DNA of 64,000 nucleotides, taken from contig NZ_LGKP01000025.1 of the NCBI RefSeq assembly GCF_001306135.1, positions 597,237 to 661,236 of the forward strand. The letters run 5' to 3'. The notes under the pieces are model-generated. The model was given only the letters and a program-made list of their open reading frames with translations. It was not told the DNA's origin and did no database searches. The position numbers and the translations under genes are program-made. Below are positions 18,000-26,893 of this stretch, piece after piece; the first letter of the stretch is position 1; every line of letters begins with the position of its first letter. The stretch comes from Herpetosiphon geysericola (GTDB lineage Bacteria > Chloroflexota > Chloroflexia > Chloroflexales > Herpetosiphonaceae).

Positions 18000-19202
18000 A
18001 TGACAGTGGACACCGAAAGCATGGATGCCGTTCAAGATTGGACGACACTGCTTGCTGAGTACGATTATCAACGCCCAGAACGCGGCCAACTGCGTGAAGG
18101 TATCGTTATGCGCGTCGAAGACAGCCAAATCTTGGTTGACATTGGCGCAAAGCACGAGGGCGTTATCCCTAACCAAGATCTGCGGCGCTTGCCACCAGAA
18201 ATGGTTAGTGGCATCAAGAACGGTGACACACTGCAAGTGTACGTGATGGAGCCAGAATCAAAAGAAGGCGAACTGGTTCTGTCACTCAACATGGTGCAGG
18301 TTGAGCGCGATTGGCAAGAAGCCCAAACGATGCTCGAAAATGGTCAAATCATCGAAGCTGGCGTTGTTGGTTTCAACAAGGGCGGTTTGTTGGTTCAAGT
18401 TGGCCGTGTGCGCGGTTTCGTACCAGCCTCACAAGTTGTCAACTTGCACAGCCGCACTGGTACCGAAGGTCAACAAAGCGCTATGACCAAGATGGTCGGC
18501 CAAAATATTCCTTTGAAAGTTATCGAAGTTGATCGCGATCGCAATCGCTTGGTACTTTCAGAGCGGGCTGCTATGCAACGCTGGCGCCAATCGCAAAAGG
18601 AACGCTTGCTCGAAACCCTCGAACCAGGCGCAGTGGTCACTGGTCGGGTCAACCAACTCACCCCATTCGGTGCATTCATCGATTTGGGCGGTGCTGATGG
18701 TTTGGCTCACATCTCAGAACTTTCATGGCAACGGGTTAACCACCCACGCGAAGTCTTGCAACCAGGCCAAGAAGTCCAAGTGTATGTCTTGGAAGTCGAT
18801 CGCGACCGCGAACGGATTGGCTTGAGCTTGCGCCGTTTGCAGCCAGATCCATGGGCAACCATCGATCAACGCTACGACCTCGGCCAATTGATCGTTGGTG
18901 AAGTAACCAACATCGCTCCTTTCGGCGTGTTTGTACGCGTTGAAGAAGGCGTTGAAGGTTTGATCCACGCTTCAGAATTGACCGAAAACGGCCAATCGCC
19001 AGACTCGTTGCAACAAGGCCAACAAGTGCAAGTGAAGGTGATCAGCCTTGATCGCCAACGCCAACGCCTTGGCTTGAGCTTGCGTCGCGTCGATGGCGAT
19101 GGTGAAGCCGCTGAAGCAGCAGCAGCTCCTGTAGCTGACGTTGTTGAAGCGAACACCGAAACCGCTAGCGAAGCAACCACTGAAGAAGAAGTTGGCGCAT
19201 AA
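18000..19202 (+). CDS. rpsA: 30S ribosomal protein S1 (four S1 domains)
   Basis: 400 residues from the ATG at 18000 (GGAG five bases upstream); a longer frame begins at 17913. Four S1/OB-fold repeats are visible, beginning GQLREGIVMRVEDSQILVDIG, the second IIEAGVVGFNKGGLLVQVG, the third GAVVTGRVNQLTPFGAFIDLGG and the fourth GQLIVGEVTNIAPFGVFVRVE. The usual motif GLxHxSEL occurs in the third and fourth. An acidic Ala/Glu-rich tail ends the protein. Binds mRNA on the small ribosomal subunit. Four rather than six domains is usual outside Proteobacteria. Confidence 0.9.
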   Translation: MTVDTESMDAVQDWTTLLAEYDYQRPERGQLREGIVMRVEDSQILVDIGAKHEGVIPNQDLRRLPPEMVSGIKNGDTLQVYVMEPESKEGELVLSLNMVQVERDWQEAQTMLENGQIIEAGVVGFNKGGLLVQVGRVRGFVPASQVVNLHSRTGTEGQQSAMTKMVGQNIPLKVIEVDRDRNRLVLSERAAMQRWRQSQKERLLETLEPGAVVTGRVNQLTPFGAFIDLGGADGLAHISELSWQRVNHPREVLQPGQEVQVYVLEVDRDRERIGLSLRRLQPDPWATIDQRYDLGQLIVGEVTNIAPFGVFVRVEEGVEGLIHASELTENGQSPDSLQQGQQVQVKVISLDRQRQRLGLSLRRVDGDGEAAEAAAAPVADVVEANTETASEATTEEEVGA

Positions 19203-19222
19203 GATCGTCTGACGATTTTGGG

Positions 19223-19261
19223 CAACGGGCTGTGTCGTTTTGGCACGGCTCGTTGTTTTTT
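19223..19261 (+). terminator. Intrinsic terminator after rpsA
   Basis: 12-bp stem (19223-19234 with 19244-19255, two G-U pairs) followed directly by a six-T run. Twenty bases after the rpsA stop codon. Confidence 0.85.
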
Positions 19262-19533
19262 AACTGGGGATTGGGGGTTGGAGGTCGGGGCCAGACCATT
19301 TAACCACGAAGGACACGAAGAGCACGAAATATGGCTATAGGCTCTGGGCTACAGGCTTTTGGCTATCGGAACATTATTTGTGAAATTCGTGCAATTCGTG
19401 GCTAAAAAACGGCTTTTGGCTATGGATTATGAATTATGGAAATAATAATCTGAGCTAATCTGTGACAATCTGTGGCTAAACATGCTCTATGTTCTATGCT
19501 CTCATAATTCCCGATCCCTAACAACCAAATTCT
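19262..19533. repeat. Interspersed repeat island D
   Basis: Mosaic between rpsA and the glycosyltransferase operon: CTGGGGATTGGGGGTTGG, CCACGAAGGACACGAAG, GGCTATAGGCTCTGGGC, GTGCAATTCGTGGCTAAA, CAATCTGTGGCTAAA, GCTCTATGTTCTATGCTC and CCCGATCCCTAACAACC. It runs up to and includes the start codon of the next gene (TTCTATGCTC). Confidence 0.8.
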
Positions 19534-20748
19534 ATGCTCAAAACACTCTACATAACCTACGATGGCTTGCTCGACCCGCTGGGCCAAACGCAGATTTTGC
19601 CTTATTTAGAGGGCTTGGCTGTGCAACACGGCCATCGATTTGTTATCCTCTCGTTTGAAAAAGCTGAACGTTGGGCGGATGTTGCGCGGCGGCAGACGAT
19701 CATTGAGCGTTTGCAACGCCATAATGTTGTGTGGCTCCCGTTGCGCTACCATCAACGCCCAACTCTGCCCGCAACCTTATATGATTTAATGCTGGGGCTG
19801 TGGACGGCAATCATCGCTGTGCAACGCTATCAGATTCAAGCGTTGCACATTCGTTCAACTGTGCCGCTGACGCTTGGATTGTTGCTCAAACGCTGGTTTA
19901 AGCTACCTTTGCTCTTCGATTTGCGCGGCTTTTGGGCCGATGAACGGGCCGATTTGGGCATGCCACGCACTGGCTTGCTTTATCGCTTGCTCAAAAAACT
20001 AGAGCAAACTGGCCTCAATCAAGCTGAGCAAATTGTAAGTTTGACCAAACAAAGCTTGCGCTATTTAGCCGAGCATAGCCATAATCCACAAATTGCCGAG
20101 AAAACTACAGTTATTCCATGCGCCGCCAATTTGCAACGCTGGCAGCGTGACGAACAAGCGCGAACGCGGATTCGCCACGAATTGGGTTGGCAAACAAAGC
20201 AGATTGTAGTTTATAGTGGCTCACTTGGCGGCGGCTATCGCAGTGCCGATTTGGCCGAATGTTTTGCCACCTGGCTGCAAAGCGAGCCAAATTTGCGTTG
20301 GTTGGTGCTTTCCAATCAAGATCCACAGCCGTTGATCAAGGCCTTGCAGCATTTGAATGTCCCCGCCGAATCTTATACAATCCGCAGTGTAGCGAGCAAC
20401 GATGTGGCGCAATGGCTGAGCAGCGCCGATGTTGCGATCTCGTTAATTACGCCGAGCTATGCCAAAATTGCCTCGTCGCCAACCAAATTTGGCGAATATC
20501 TGGCCTGTGGCTTGCCGATTTTTAGCAACGCCGGCATTGGCGATAGCGAAGAATTATTTGCCCAAGGCGTGGCGATTAAAATTGCTGATTTTAGCGTAGC
20601 TGCCTATCAAATAGCCTGGCAACGCTATCAAGCCCTGCGCCAACAGCCCGATCTTGCTCAACGCTGTCGAGCTTTTGCCGAACGTGAGTTTGATTTGGCG
20701 AGCGCAATCGAACGTTATGCAGCCTGTTATCGTGAGTTAGAACGATGA
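19534..20748 (+). CDS. Glycosyltransferase family 4-like
   Basis: 404 residues. The N-terminus LYITYDGLLDPLGQTQILPYL is a conserved opening of a GT4 subfamily, so the ATG at 19534 is right even though no ribosome site is visible and the codon lies inside a repeat-type word. The C-terminal donor domain has VVYSGSLGGGYR, SPTKFGEYLACGLPIFSN and the retaining-GT Glu region (GIGDSEEL). Transfers a sugar, likely in polysaccharide or glycan assembly at the cytoplasmic membrane. First gene of a four-gene overlapping operon. Confidence 0.85.
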   Translation: MLKTLYITYDGLLDPLGQTQILPYLEGLAVQHGHRFVILSFEKAERWADVARRQTIIERLQRHNVVWLPLRYHQRPTLPATLYDLMLGLWTAIIAVQRYQIQALHIRSTVPLTLGLLLKRWFKLPLLFDLRGFWADERADLGMPRTGLLYRLLKKLEQTGLNQAEQIVSLTKQSLRYLAEHSHNPQIAEKTTVIPCAANLQRWQRDEQARTRIRHELGWQTKQIVVYSGSLGGGYRSADLAECFATWLQSEPNLRWLVLSNQDPQPLIKALQHLNVPAESYTIRSVASNDVAQWLSSADVAISLITPSYAKIASSPTKFGEYLACGLPIFSNAGIGDSEELFAQGVAIKIADFSVAAYQIAWQRYQALRQQPDLAQRCRAFAEREFDLASAIERYAACYRELER

Positions 20749-21860
20749 ACCAAGCGCACTCTGTGCTTTGCCTGACAGCCTATCAACCAATGCTGACAGC
20801 CAGTGTGCGCTATCGAATTATGCCCTATGCGCCAGCTTTGGCCGCAGCGGGAATTGCCTTGAACTATGTGCCTTTCGCCACCCCACGGCTTCAGCGCTTG
20901 CTCTATCAACCAAAGCGTTATCCCCAGAAAATGGCGGCTATGCTTGGCTCGCTGGTTCGATGGCTGGCCAAATTGCCCCGCCAACCAGCAGCAGTGATTG
21001 TGCAACGTGAGGCGGCGTTAATCGGTGCTCCAATCATTGAGCGTTGGTTTAGTCGGCGCGTGCCAGTTATTTTCGATTTTGATGATGCAATTTTTTTTCC
21101 GACCGATCCCAAGCGTAGCATCAATGGCTGGCTGAGCCGTTTAGCGCGACCAACCAGCAAAACCGATCAATTATTGCGGTTTAGCCACATGGTTTGGGCG
21201 GGTAATGCTTATTTGGCCGATTATGCGCGGCGTTTCAATCCCAATGTGCATATTATTCCCACCGTGGTTGATTGCCACCAATGTCAGCCGCGATCTGTGC
21301 CAAGCCCGCACATTTGCACGCTTGGCTGGATTGGCAGCCATTCGACCGCCCGCTATTTGGAGCAACTGCGACCAGTATTGAGCCAGCTCGCCGAGCACTA
21401 TCGCTTTCGCTTGCTCGTGGTTGGAGCGGCGCAAGCAATCGAGATTGCAGGCGTTGAATGCTTGAATCTCGATTGGCAACAAGCCCGCGAATGGTACGAT
21501 TTTCAGCAAATTGACATCGGGCTTTATCCGATTGAAGCAGATTTGTGGGCCGAGGGCAAATGTGGCCTCAAAGCAATTCAATATGGCGCGGCGGCAATTC
21601 CTAGCGTGTGCAGCGCAGTTGGGGTTAATCAACAGATCATCGAGCATGGCCAGACCGGATTTTTGGCGACAAATCCTGCCGAATGGGCTGAATATTTGGG
21701 TCGTTTGCTCGAAGATAGGCAATTGCGTCTGCAAATGGGCAACGCAGCGCGCCAAAAAATCGAGGCCGAATACAGCGTGCAGCGCTATCAAACCAAGATT
21801 GTGGCAGCACTCAAGGAATGTTTATGTGTGGAATCTGCGGCATCGTCAGCACAAGCCTAA
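20745..21860 (+). CDS. Glycosyltransferase, GT4-like
   Basis: 371 residues; ATGA overlap with the previous gene. VIFDFDDAIFF in the N-terminal half and LGWIGSHSTARYLEQL plus GLYPIEADLWAEGKCGLKAIQYGAAAIP in the C-terminal half mark a GT-B glycosyltransferase that recognises a nucleotide sugar. The AEGKCGLKxIQY motif is typical of group-1 transferases found with polysaccharide loci. Translationally coupled to its neighbours. The acceptor is unknown. Confidence 0.85.
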   Translation: MNQAHSVLCLTAYQPMLTASVRYRIMPYAPALAAAGIALNYVPFATPRLQRLLYQPKRYPQKMAAMLGSLVRWLAKLPRQPAAVIVQREAALIGAPIIERWFSRRVPVIFDFDDAIFFPTDPKRSINGWLSRLARPTSKTDQLLRFSHMVWAGNAYLADYARRFNPNVHIIPTVVDCHQCQPRSVPSPHICTLGWIGSHSTARYLEQLRPVLSQLAEHYRFRLLVVGAAQAIEIAGVECLNLDWQQAREWYDFQQIDIGLYPIEADLWAEGKCGLKAIQYGAAAIPSVCSAVGVNQQIIEHGQTGFLATNPAEWAEYLGRLLEDRQLRLQMGNAARQKIEAEYSVQRYQTKIVAALKECLCVESAASSAQA

Positions 21861-23713
21861 TCGAGCCAAACACCATTCAGGCAATGAACCAACAATTGAG
21901 CCATCGCGGACTGGATGGAGCAGGAATTTGGCAAGCGCCAAGTTGTCAGTTAGGCCATCGGCGCTTGGCAATTATCGATTTGGCGACTGGCGATCAGCCA
22001 TTGAGCAGCCCCGATGGCGCTTGGCAGTTGGTGTTCAACGGCGAAATTTATAATTTTCGGGCTTTGCGCCAGCAATTGCATGGGCTTGGCTATCAATTTC
22101 GCACCAACAGCGATACTGAAGTGTTGCTTGCCGCCTTGATCGAATGGGGCGAAGAGGCCTTGCCACGACTTGAAGGCATGTTTGCCTTTGCGGCCTGGCA
22201 CACGCCAAACCAGCGTTTGTGGCTGGCTCGCGATCGCTTGGGCAAAAAACCGCTCTACTACAGCCAAACCAACAATGGCTTGGTGTTTGGCTCAGAAATC
22301 AAAGCCTTGTTGGCGTATCCTGAGCTTGAGCGCAGCTTAAATCCACAAGCGCTTTCAGCCTATTTGACCTATGGTTACGTGCCAAATCCTGCGACGTGGT
22401 ATGCCAAGATTCAGCAACTTGCACCCGGCCATGGCTTGGTTTGGCACGCTGGCAGCATTCGTGAATGGCCTTGGTGGCAGGCTCGCCAGTTTGCTCAGCA
22501 GCCACGGCTCAAGGTTTCGGCCAAGGCTGCGATTGAACAAACGCGCCAGTTGGTTAGGGCCGCAGTTGAAAAACGCTTAGTTAGCGATGTGCCATTGGGT
22601 GCGTTTCTCAGCGGTGGTTTAGATTCGAGCATCGTTGTGGCCGAAGCACAAGCATTGCTCGGCCAGCAATTGCAAACCTTCAGTATTGGCTTTGCTGGTG
22701 GCGGTTGGTACGACGAAAGCGCTTATGCTGAGTTGGTTGCTAAACAGCTTGGCACCAAACATCATTGCTTTATGCTCGAGCCAAATGCAATTGTTGAATT
22801 ACCACATGTGCTCGCCCACTACGATGAGCCATTTCTCGATTCTTCGGCCTTGCCCATGGCCTTGCTCAGCCAAATGACCCGCGAACATTGCACGGTGGCC
22901 TTATCGGGCGATGGTGGCGACGAGGTGTTTGCTGGCTACGAGCGCTTTGGCGCTGGTCTCTGGACGCAGCGCTACCACCAATTGCCACGCCTACTACGCC
23001 GTAGCATTGAACAAACAATCGCTGCGCTGCCAAACCCCAAGGCCAACCAGCGCTTGGCTCGGCTCAAACGGGTGGTGGCAAAAATCAAATTGCCGTTAGC
23101 GCAAGGCTTTCCGCGCTGGCTCATGGCGTTTACCCCAGAAGAATTGGCGGATTGGGGCGTAGTTGAGCTTCAGCCAAGCACTGCCGAACACTATCGCCAA
23201 GCAACGGCAGGCGTTGCTGATCCGTTGGCGCAGTTGTTGTGTTATAACCTTACTAGCTATTTGACCGATGATCTGCTGGTAAAAACCGATCGCATGAGCA
23301 TGGCCTATGGCTTGGAAGTACGCTCGCCATTTTTAGATCAGCATTTGGTTGAGTGGGCTTTGCAATTGCCAGCCCATCTGCTGTGGCGCGGTGGGCGCGG
23401 CAAATGGTTGTTGCGCCAAGCCTACGCTGAACGCCTGCCTAAAACAATTCTTGAGCGGCCAAAACATGGCTTTGGCGTGCCGCTTGATGCGTGGTTTCGC
23501 CAACAACTTAAACCCATGCTGCACGATTATTTACTGGCTGATGCGAGTAACATTCAGCAATGGCTGGCCAAACCCAAGCTTGAACAACTTTGCAAAGCTC
23601 ATTGGGCTGGTACAATCAACGCAGGACATCAACTTTGGACATTGCTCAGTTTAGAACTATGGCTGCAAACTCATCACCAAATGAGGCCAGATGCGCACAA
23701 TTATGTGGATTAA
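21824..23713 (+). CDS. asnB: Asparagine-synthase-like glutamine amidotransferase
   Basis: 629 residues. The start is the ATG at 21824, because MCGICGI must expose Cys2 as the glutaminase nucleophile after Met removal; AAGGA lies upstream and the gene overlaps the previous one by 37 bases. N-terminal class II GATase (LSHRGLDGAG, GEIYNF), then an asparagine synthetase domain with the PP-loop SGGLDSS and SGDGGDEVFAGY. In glycan clusters, AsnB homologues often amidate sugar carboxylates instead of aspartate, and that is a fair possibility here. Confidence 0.85.
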   Translation: MCGICGIVSTSLIEPNTIQAMNQQLSHRGLDGAGIWQAPSCQLGHRRLAIIDLATGDQPLSSPDGAWQLVFNGEIYNFRALRQQLHGLGYQFRTNSDTEVLLAALIEWGEEALPRLEGMFAFAAWHTPNQRLWLARDRLGKKPLYYSQTNNGLVFGSEIKALLAYPELERSLNPQALSAYLTYGYVPNPATWYAKIQQLAPGHGLVWHAGSIREWPWWQARQFAQQPRLKVSAKAAIEQTRQLVRAAVEKRLVSDVPLGAFLSGGLDSSIVVAEAQALLGQQLQTFSIGFAGGGWYDESAYAELVAKQLGTKHHCFMLEPNAIVELPHVLAHYDEPFLDSSALPMALLSQMTREHCTVALSGDGGDEVFAGYERFGAGLWTQRYHQLPRLLRRSIEQTIAALPNPKANQRLARLKRVVAKIKLPLAQGFPRWLMAFTPEELADWGVVELQPSTAEHYRQATAGVADPLAQLLCYNLTSYLTDDLLVKTDRMSMAYGLEVRSPFLDQHLVEWALQLPAHLLWRGGRGKWLLRQAYAERLPKTILERPKHGFGVPLDAWFRQQLKPMLHDYLLADASNIQQWLAKPKLEQLCKAHWAGTINAGHQLWTLLSLELWLQTHHQMRPDAHNYVD

Positions 23714-25061
23714 GAATCATCGTTGGCTTAGCTCGTTATTGGTTGCCTGCCTTTGCTTTGGCTTAGGCGGCGTGGCGGGCTTGATGCCGCTGCGTTATTT
23801 GGCTGGGATGGCATTTTGCCTTGGCCTGACAGCGCTGGCTTATGGCTGGGTTTGGCTGATTAGCAAGCCAGACGAGTTGCGCAGCATGCTTGTGCTGTGT
23901 TTTGCGGCGATGGGCTTGCGTTGGGGAGCCAGCTTTGCGCTGGAATTTCTCTGGCCCAGTTTCGAATCGCTGAGTGATGGCGCAGCCTATGGCCCGCATG
24001 CCATGGCAATTGCCCAAGCATGGCGGCTTAATTATTTTGCTAGCTACGAAGCGGTGGTTGCTACGCCAGTTGGCGCGCCTGGCTATGTTTATTTTTCGGC
24101 AGTGCTTTTTTGGCTGTTCGAGCCAAATACCTTGCTGGTGAAGTTGGCCAATGGATTGTTTGCAGGCATGGCGGCGGTCTACACTGCCAAATTAGGTAAC
24201 CACTTTTTCGATCAGCGAGTTGGGCGTTTTGCGGCAATTTGGATGCTCTTTATGCCCTCGCTGGTGCTCTGGACTTCGCAAAACCTCAAAGATAGCGCGG
24301 TAGTACTACTTTCGGTCTGGATTTTGTATGTTGCCAGCCAAGGTTTGCGCTCATCGCTCTGGCAAATTCCCTTGTTGGTGGTGCTGATTGGGGCTTTGAT
24401 GAGCGTGCGCCGCGAAACCTCGATTGGCATTGGTTTGATGATCGCCTTGACGATTGGCTTTCAGCAAACCCGCCATTGGCTGACCCGCTTGAGCTTGAGC
24501 GTCATAACTATTGTGGCTTTGGGTTTGGTGCTTTCAGGCAGTGGTTATGGCTTTTTGGGCAGCGATTATCTGCAAGAGCGGCTTTCGCTGAGTGCAATTG
24601 CCGAAAAGCGCGAGGCCAACTCGACTGGCACAGGCACAATTGAAAATACGATTGATACGACTACGCCGCTTGGTTTTGCGCGCTATTTGCCAATTGCCTT
24701 GATTAATTTTTGGTTGCGGCCTTGGCCGTGGGAAGCGACTAAAAGCACCGCCCAGTTGTTGACGATTCCCGAAGCGGCGTTGCTGTGGTATCCGCTGTGG
24801 ATTTTGGCGATGCTTGGCATGCTGTTGGCATGGCGTAGCCGTTGGCGCGAAACGATGTTACTGTGGTTGTATTTGTTGGCTGGCAGTGCTGCGGCTGCGC
24901 CGCAATATGGCAATTTTGGCACAGCCTACCGCCATAGGGTGCAACTGTGGCCAATCTTCTTTTTGTTTGCTGGCTATTGTTGGTATCGTTGGCGCGATGC
25001 GCGAATGGAGCAACGCCAAGCAAGAACTGTTTATAGACCGAGCATCGAGCAACGAACATAG
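23691..25061 (+). CDS. Polytopic membrane glycosyltransferase-like protein
   Basis: 456 residues, about ten membrane segments; overlaps asnB by 23 bases. The periplasm-side loop after the second pair of helices holds SDGAAYGPHAMAIAQAW, positioned as in GT39/GT83-type (ArnT/PMT) enzymes whose acidic residues bind a lipid-linked sugar, but the canonical DE/DD pair is not clear. I rate it as a glycan-assembly membrane protein, not firmly assigned. An ATG at 23703 is an alternative start. Confidence 0.6.
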   Translation: MRTIMWIKNHRWLSSLLVACLCFGLGGVAGLMPLRYLAGMAFCLGLTALAYGWVWLISKPDELRSMLVLCFAAMGLRWGASFALEFLWPSFESLSDGAAYGPHAMAIAQAWRLNYFASYEAVVATPVGAPGYVYFSAVLFWLFEPNTLLVKLANGLFAGMAAVYTAKLGNHFFDQRVGRFAAIWMLFMPSLVLWTSQNLKDSAVVLLSVWILYVASQGLRSSLWQIPLLVVLIGALMSVRRETSIGIGLMIALTIGFQQTRHWLTRLSLSVITIVALGLVLSGSGYGFLGSDYLQERLSLSAIAEKREANSTGTGTIENTIDTTTPLGFARYLPIALINFWLRPWPWEATKSTAQLLTIPEAALLWYPLWILAMLGMLLAWRSRWRETMLLWLYLLAGSAAAAPQYGNFGTAYRHRVQLWPIFFLFAGYCWYRWRDARMEQRQARTVYRPSIEQRT

Positions 25062-25372
25062 GGGCTGGGGATCAGGGATCGGGGGCTAGAATAACCGAAA
25101 CCGCGAAGGACGCGAAGGACGCGAAGAACGATTATTTTTTAGCCACGAATTGCACGAATGGTGCTTTTTTTTGCCACAGATTGGCACAGATTATTGTTTT
25201 TATTCCCTATAGCCAATAGCGTGAACCTTCCAATTATGTTCTATGCTCTCTGCTCTATGTTCTTACTCCTTTCCTCTGCGCCTCTGCGTTAAAAAACTAG
25301 TTGGATTTTTTGCCATAGATTGCCCAGATTCGTGGAATTATGTTCTATGCTCTATGCTCTTACGCAAGCCTC
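25062..25372. repeat. Interspersed repeat island E
   Basis: Mosaic directly after the membrane protein gene: GGGGATCAGGGATCGGGGGC, AACCGCGAAGGACGCGAAGG, AGCCACGAATTGCACGAATG, TTGCCACAGATTGGCACAG, CCTATAGCCAATAGC, TATGTTCTATGCTCTCTGC, CTCTGCGCCTCTGCGTTAAA and a second ATGTTCTATGCTC. Purine-rich left, pyrimidine-rich right. Confidence 0.8.
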
Positions 25373-25507
25373 TAAAATCTGCTAAGCGTTTGACACTCCG
25401 AAATGGCTATGCTATATCTTTGAGAGAACATAATCAATGGTATCATAGCGAGCAGCCGTTCAAGCGGAACGGCCTGTTTGTTAGCGCGTACAAAGGAACC
25501 GAGGCCT

Positions 25508-26839
25508 ATGCCGGCTCTTGCCACCCCTGAACAAAAAAATGAGGTCAGTGCAGCAATCAGTGAACGCTTGCCTGCAAAGCCTCGCGATTCGTTTCGTCCG
25601 ACCGCAGCCTTGACGGCGGTTTTTAGTGCTTTAACAACCGTCAATAGCCTATGGTGGGTTTTGAGTCCACAGCATACGCTGGCTCCGGTCGTATTTGGTT
25701 GGTTGTTGGTTTGTGGCTTGTTGGGCTTGATCTCGGTGGTCGGCTCAGCGCGAGCTGAACATCGGCCAATTCAATGGCTCACCTGGATTGCCCAGCCCTT
25801 GGGCATTGCCGTGATTGCCTTGGTCAATACCACCTATGCAGATTGGGTTGGTTGGGCCAATTTGGCGTGTGCCGTGGCAACCACCATCGTCACTGGCTTC
25901 ATTGCCTATTTGGCCTATCACAGCGAAATCAGCACGCCCAAAAATCAAACCAACAGCAAATTAGCCGATTTTCGGGTCTTGATGAAGTTTCGGATTATTT
26001 CGCTACTCTTGCTGACCACCCTCATTCCCATGTATTTGGCGAATGGCGGCGAGTGGCCCAAATTTTATATTGTGGTGTTGACCTTGCTTGGTGGCACGTT
26101 GGCCGCAGGCGGGGCCAATGCGATCAATATGTTCTACGATCGCGATATTGATGCAGTGATGAGCCGCACCAAAAAACGCCCCTTACCGAATAATCGCTTG
26201 ACCCAATGGGAAGTTTTGGGCTTTGGCCTGACGCTCAGCGTGTTATCGTTCTTGGTGCTCTTGCCAGTTAATTTGTTAACTGCAATTTTGGCGGTGAGCG
26301 GCATTTTCTACTACGTGGTGATTTATACCATGTGGCTGAAGCGTACCACGGTGCAAAATATTGTGATTGGCGGTGCGGCTGGGGCAATTCCGCCAATGGT
26401 TGGTTGGGCTGCTGGCACTGATATTAACTTGTTTGTGGATAGCCCAATTAAGTGGCTGCCCGCAGTGTTTCTGTTTGCCATCGTCTTTTACTGGACTCCA
26501 CCACACTTCTGGGCCTTGGCAATTATTCGACGCGAAGATTATGCCAAAGCTGGCGTGCCAATGTTGCCAGTCGTCAAAGGCGAGGCCGAAACCCGTCGCC
26601 AAATTGTGCTTTATTCGTTCATTATGATTGCGCTTTCGTTTATGTTGGTTTCGTTACAAGTGGTTGGCTTGTTGTACCTTGGCTTGGCCATGGTGCTGGG
26701 CGCAATTTTCTTGTATTACGCCGCCAACATGATGCGTGACCACTCGCATGCCGCTGCATGGAAGCTCTATCGCTATTCGTTGCTCTATCTGGCGCTTTTA
26801 TTTGTGGCCATGGGCATCGACCGCGCCTTGCTCGGCTAA
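25508..26839 (+). CDS. ctaB: Protoheme IX farnesyltransferase with N-terminal membrane extension
   Basis: 443 residues from the ATG at 25508; typical CtaB/CyoE proteins have ~290-310. Residues ~150-443 are the enzyme: the prenyl-diphosphate site NAINMFYDRDIDAVMSRTKKRPLP, the WTPPHFWALAI motif and about seven to nine helices. It adds farnesyl to heme B to make heme O for terminal oxidases. The N-terminal ~115 residues add four hydrophobic segments that lack the conserved His pattern I would expect of a CtaA domain; origin unclear. No cox genes adjoin it. Confidence 0.85.
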   Translation: MPALATPEQKNEVSAAISERLPAKPRDSFRPTAALTAVFSALTTVNSLWWVLSPQHTLAPVVFGWLLVCGLLGLISVVGSARAEHRPIQWLTWIAQPLGIAVIALVNTTYADWVGWANLACAVATTIVTGFIAYLAYHSEISTPKNQTNSKLADFRVLMKFRIISLLLLTTLIPMYLANGGEWPKFYIVVLTLLGGTLAAGGANAINMFYDRDIDAVMSRTKKRPLPNNRLTQWEVLGFGLTLSVLSFLVLLPVNLLTAILAVSGIFYYVVIYTMWLKRTTVQNIVIGGAAGAIPPMVGWAAGTDINLFVDSPIKWLPAVFLFAIVFYWTPPHFWALAIIRREDYAKAGVPMLPVVKGEAETRRQIVLYSFIMIALSFMLVSLQVVGLLYLGLAMVLGAIFLYYAANMMRDHSHAAAWKLYRYSLLYLALLFVAMGIDRALLG

Positions 26840-26852
26840 ATTGGCTGCAATC

Positions 26853-26889
26853 AAACCCGCTTGTCTTCATCCAAGGCAAGCGGGTTTTT
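26853..26889. terminator. Bidirectional intrinsic terminator
   Basis: Perfect 11-bp stem (26853-26863 with 26877-26887), A-rich before and T-rich after (TTTTT). Lies between ctaB and the convergent beta-helix protein gene. Confidence 0.85.
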
Positions 26890-26893
26890 GCTT

